Shown here: positions 14,237 through 16,634 of the stretch, one piece after another
Layout: each line of letters begins with the position of its first letter
How positions within the stretch are numbered: the stretch's first letter is position 1
Assembly (NCBI GenBank): GCA_028277225.1
Contig: JANQHB010000047.1
Coordinates: forward strand, 1 to 16,634
Length of the DNA stretch: 16,634 bases
Direction: 5' to 3'
Source of the DNA: Chlorobium sp.
Lineage (GTDB): Bacteria; Bacteroidota; Chlorobiia; Chlorobiales; Chlorobiaceae
The notes under the pieces: model-generated
What the model was told of the DNA's origin: nothing
Seen by the model: only the letters and a program-made list of their open reading frames with translations
The model's database searches: none
Translations under genes and position numbers: made by a program

Positions 14237-14416
14237 TTACTTGATTTCCTTGTGCGGCGTATGTCTTTTGAGGTTCGGGTTATATTTTTTCAGAACAAGG
14301 CGCTCCGTGTTGTTCTTTTTGTTCTTGGTCGTCGTATACCTCGACGGTGATGCCCCCTCTTTTCTTGCTTCCGTACACTCAAGGGTTATGATAATCCTGT
14401 TTTCTTTTTTTGCCAT
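14237..14416 (-). CDS. rpmG: 50S ribosomal protein L33
   Basis: A component of the large ribosomal subunit. The 59-residue product begins MAKKENRIIITLECTEARKE and contains RYTTTKNKKNN, TERLVLKKYNP and RHTPHKE, the L33 signature. Only one cysteine (C14) is present, so the zinc-binding CxxC pairs are missing; this is the zinc-independent form. The start is ATG 14416. It is transcribed with tRNA-Leu (CAG) and ends at the terminator at 13955-13991. A promoter match lies at 14452-14479. Confidence 0.97.
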   Translation of the reverse strand: MAKKENRIIITLECTEARKEGASPSRYTTTKNKKNNTERLVLKKYNPNLKRHTPHKEIK

Positions 14417-14451
14417 CGTATCTGAAAAATTGTTATTTATGACGAGCTTAC

Positions 14452-14479
14452 AATATAAGTGTTTGGCTCTGATTTACAA
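14452..14479 (-). promoter_or_regulatory. Candidate promoter of rpmG
   Basis: On the minus strand TTGTAA (14479-14474), 16 bases, TATATT (14457-14452), followed by the rpmG ATG at 14416. It is back to back with the lysA promoter. Confidence 0.4.
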
Positions 14480-14507
14480 AGGCAATATGGGCCATGCATA
14501 ACGGTAT

Positions 14508-14536
14508 TTGCTTGCTTGCACGATAACCGCTATACT
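14508..14536 (+). promoter_or_regulatory. Candidate promoter of lysA
   Basis: TTGCTT (14508-14513), exactly 17 bases, TATACT (14531-14536). The lysA start codon is at 14563. Confidence 0.5.
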
Positions 14537-14562
14537 TGGGCTTGTTTACTGAGTGATCAGCA

Positions 14563-15867
14563 GTGGTATCCGGAGACAGGATATCGTTTTTTGAAAACAG
14601 GAATAACCAGATCGTGTTAGACAGTACTTTATTTCCCTGCCGTGACGGTGTGCTTTGCTGCGAAAATATTTCTCTCGTTTCGCTGGCAGAAGAATACGGC
14701 ACACCGCTTTTTGTAACCAGCCGCAACAGTCTTCTGAATCAGTACAGAAGATTCGAGGATGCGTTTGCCGGTCTGCAGCATTTTACCTGTTATTCGGTCA
14801 AGGCCAATTTTAACGTTCATGTCATTCGTACACTTGCCGAAGAGGGGTGCGGATGCGATGTTAATTCAGGAGGAGAACTCTACAGGGCTCTTCAGGCCAG
14901 GGTCGATCCAGGCAAAATCATCATGGCCGGAGTAGGCAAGAGTCAGGCAGATATAGAGTATGCCATTGCATCCGGTATCCTTCTGCTCAAAGCTGAGTCT
15001 TTATCTGAATTGCGGTTGATCGATATGATTGCCGGACGTCTCGGACGCAAGGTCTCTGTAGGGATTCGAGTCAATCCGAATGTGACGGCTGAAACCCATC
15101 CCTATATCACAACCGGTGACAGCAAGGAAAAATTCGGCATAGAAGAAGCTGATCTGGGTAATGTGTTCGACGTGTTGAGGCAACTCGAGCATGTCGAGTT
15201 GAACTGTCTCGATATGCATATCGGTTCTCAGATATTTGATGCTGGATTTTATCATGCAGCACTTGAAATGCTTCTCGACGTTCTCGCCACGGCTCGTTCT
15301 GCCGGATTCGATATTCGGTATTTCGATATCGGCGGCGGTTTTCCGGTGACGTACGATCCGCAGAAACCTGCAACACCGATCGAACATTTTGCTGAAAAGC
15401 TGATTCCGCAGCTTGAAACAGCCGGAGCGACCATCATTTTCGAGCCCGGCAGGTTCCTGACAGCCAATTCGACGATCCTCCTTACCAGGGTACTGTACAG
15501 AAAACATAATCATGCCGGTAAGGAATTTGTCATTGTTGACGCCGGAATGACCGATCTCATCCGTCCGGCGCTCTATCAGTCGCATCATGAGATCCTGGCC
15601 GTACGTCAGCAAGACGAGACGATTGTCGCCGATATTGTGGGGCCTGTTTGCGAGTCAGGTGATTTTTTTGCCAGAGAGAGGACCGTGGACAGTGTTGGAG
15701 AGGGAGACCTCCTTGCCGTGTTGTCAGCGGGTGCCTACAGCGCCGTGATGAGCAGCAACTACAACGGCAGGCTCCGACCGGCCGAGGTGATGGTTGATGG
15801 GGAAACCGCGAAGCTTATACGCAGGCGGGATACGTATGAACAGCTCATCCAGAACGAGATGGAGTGA
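14563..15867 (+). CDS. lysA: Diaminopimelate decarboxylase
   Basis: LysA is a PLP enzyme that decarboxylates meso-diaminopimelate to L-lysine, the last step of lysine synthesis, in the cytoplasm. The 434-residue product has the fold-type III alanine-racemase-like barrel. The PLP lysine is K80 in CYSVKAN; GGGF (257-260) and EPGRF (294-298) bind the cofactor phosphate. The C-terminal beta domain brings C363 in CESGD, the catalytic acid from the other subunit of the dimer, and a GAYS motif. Length is normal. The start used is GTG 14563; the first 15 residues are not conserved, so a slightly later start is possible. It has its own candidate promoter and is divergent from rpmG. Confidence 0.95.
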   Translation: MVSGDRISFFENRNNQIVLDSTLFPCRDGVLCCENISLVSLAEEYGTPLFVTSRNSLLNQYRRFEDAFAGLQHFTCYSVKANFNVHVIRTLAEEGCGCDVNSGGELYRALQARVDPGKIIMAGVGKSQADIEYAIASGILLLKAESLSELRLIDMIAGRLGRKVSVGIRVNPNVTAETHPYITTGDSKEKFGIEEADLGNVFDVLRQLEHVELNCLDMHIGSQIFDAGFYHAALEMLLDVLATARSAGFDIRYFDIGGGFPVTYDPQKPATPIEHFAEKLIPQLETAGATIIFEPGRFLTANSTILLTRVLYRKHNHAGKEFVIVDAGMTDLIRPALYQSHHEILAVRQQDETIVADIVGPVCESGDFFARERTVDSVGEGDLLAVLSAGAYSAVMSSNYNGRLRPAEVMVDGETAKLIRRRDTYEQLIQNEME

Positions 15868-15892
15868 GGATTGTTGAGTTGTTTGATATCAG

Positions 15893-15920
15893 GTGTTGGG
15901 TAGTGGGTATTAGGTAGTGG
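15893..15920. repeat. Heptameric tandem array, GT-rich
   Basis: Four 7-mers in register: GTGTTGG, GTAGTGG, GTATTAG, GTAGTGG. It lies between lysA and metF, which converge. Confidence 0.7.
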
Positions 15921-15927
15921 GAAGAGA

Positions 15928-15945
15928 GGCGAAAGACTTTTCGCC
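15928..15945. terminator. Weak hairpin between lysA and metF
   Basis: GGCGAAA / TTTCGCC with a GACT loop and no T tract. It may act as a bidirectional stop, but this is weak. Confidence 0.3.
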
Positions 15946-15976
15946 CCACAGGTCATTCAATCCGTTATCTTCTTCA

Positions 15977-16018
15977 CTGAGAACTGAGAACTGAGAACTG
16001 AGAACTCAGCACTCAGCA
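15977..16018. repeat. Heptameric tandem array, CTGAGAA
   Basis: Four perfect CTGAGAA units (15977-16004) followed by two CTCAGCA units (16005-16018), all in the same 7-bp register. It resembles the short tandem heptamer repeats known from cyanobacteria. Confidence 0.9.
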
Positions 16019-16030
16019 CTGCCTACTTCA

Positions 16031-16634
16031 TTACCCAGCCGTTCCACTCATTGAAATGTTCTGAAATATCGTGCGGGTTGCTTCGGCGTTGTTGAGGGTA
16101 TAGAAATGAATGCCCTTGATGTGGTTGTCGATCAGGTTCTTTACCTGTTCGGTTGCCCATGCGATACCGATTTTTGCTACTTCGCTATCGTCTGCAGCTT
16201 CAAGAACCTGTTTCAGCAGCGGGGCAGGGATGCGTGCTCCCAGCGCAAGCTCTGACATCCTGATCAGCCCTTTTCTGGTCGTTACCGGCATGATACCGGG
16301 AATAATGGGTACATCGATACCGGCAAGCGAACATCTTCCCACAAAGTCGTAGAAATCCCTGTTGTCGAAAAACAGCTGTGTGACAATGTAGTCCGCTCCC
16401 TGATCGATTTTTTCCTTGAGATACTCGATTTCCTTCAGCCTGTTCGGTGTCTGAGGGTGACCTTCGGGGAATCCTGCTACCCCGATTCCTATTTCGGGGA
16501 AGTTATCGGAGATGAAGCGGACAAGGTCCATGGCATGACGGAAATCTTTTGTCGCGTCTTCATAGCTGAGGGTACCCGGCGGAAGATCGCCGCGCAGGGC
16601 AAGCACGTTGGTGATGCCCTGTTCTCTGTAATCT
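16031..16634 (-). CDS. metF: 5,10-Methylenetetrahydrofolate reductase (5' end outside window)
   Basis: MetF is an FAD-dependent enzyme that reduces methylene-THF to methyl-THF, supplying methyl groups for methionine. About 201 C-terminal residues are present. They carry NVLALRGDLPPG, the segment GIGVAGFPEGHP, the FAD/folate-site block GADYIVTQLFFDN and PIIPGIMPV, all in the usual family order. The frame is open to the window edge (DYREQGITN...), so the N-terminal third is missing only because the window stops. It converges on lysA with the heptameric arrays between them. Confidence 0.94.
   Translation of the reverse strand, partial: DYREQGITNVLALRGDLPPGTLSYEDATKDFRHAMDLVRFISDNFPEIGIGVAGFPEGHPQTPNRLKEIEYLKEKIDQGADYIVTQLFFDNRDFYDFVGRCSLAGIDVPIIPGIMPVTTRKGLIRMSELALGARIPAPLLKQVLEAADDSEVAKIGIAWATEQVKNLIDNHIKGIHFYTLNNAEATRTIFQNISMSGTAG

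Noticed and set aside
14237..14416. L33 without zinc cysteines as a defective copy
   Set aside because: Zinc-independent L33 forms are common; the rest of the protein is well conserved.
15001..15612. Minus-strand open frame of 203 codons inside lysA
   Set aside because: Entirely antisense to conserved LysA sequence, with no recognisable domain.

Overview
The window looks like chromosomal DNA of a green sulfur bacterium (Chlorobiaceae; Chlorobium, Chlorobaculum or Prosthecochloris type). The main evidence is a small protein of the chlorosome envelope CsmB/CsmF kind (9384-9611) lying close to a chlorophyll-synthase-type UbiA prenyltransferase (5832-6830, probably bchG). Moderate GC content, weak ribosome binding sites and a YbeY with Asp at its third metal position also fit the Chlorobi/Bacteroidetes side. 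The species cannot be named from this window.

Layout. 1-254: most of a non-coding repeat element. 356-2096: hflX and ybeY, overlapping and on the + strand (GTPase and rRNA-maturation nuclease). 2130-2331: a small reading frame interrupted by an in-frame stop. 5427-2353, minus strand: a four-PAS soluble histidine kinase followed 12 bp later by its OmpR-type response regulator. 5482-5783: a complete second copy of the repeat element, with terminal inverted repeats and a 5-bp target duplication. 9002-5832, minus strand: a possible four-gene unit made of a small, perhaps frameshifted ORF, a Nif11-like small protein coupled to it, a B12-type radical SAM enzyme and the prenyltransferase. 9003-9383: an AT-rich, then GT-rich, divergent control region. 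9384-9611: the chlorosome protein with its own promoter and terminator. 9833-11333: a small unknown gene, a broken gene resembling the C-terminal domain of lysylphosphatidylglycerol synthase, and a DUF456 membrane protein. 11391-12548: a PLP aminotransferase. 12571-12956, minus: RNase P RNA. 13122-13931, minus: a coiled-coil zinc-ribbon protein. 14416-13966, minus: rpmG, tRNA-Leu(CAG) and a terminator. 14563-15867: lysA. 15893-16018: two heptameric tandem arrays. 16634-16031, minus: the 3' part of metF.

How it fits together. Most of the window is housekeeping: translation and RNA processing (hflX, ybeY, rnpB, rpmG, tRNA-Leu), lysine and cell-wall precursors (lysA) and one-carbon metabolism (metF). 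The lineage-specific part is 5.8-9.6 kb, where pigment esterification and a chlorosome envelope protein flank an uncharacterised radical SAM enzyme and a Nif11-like peptide. That cluster, and the structured mobile repeat beside it, are the parts most worth a second look.
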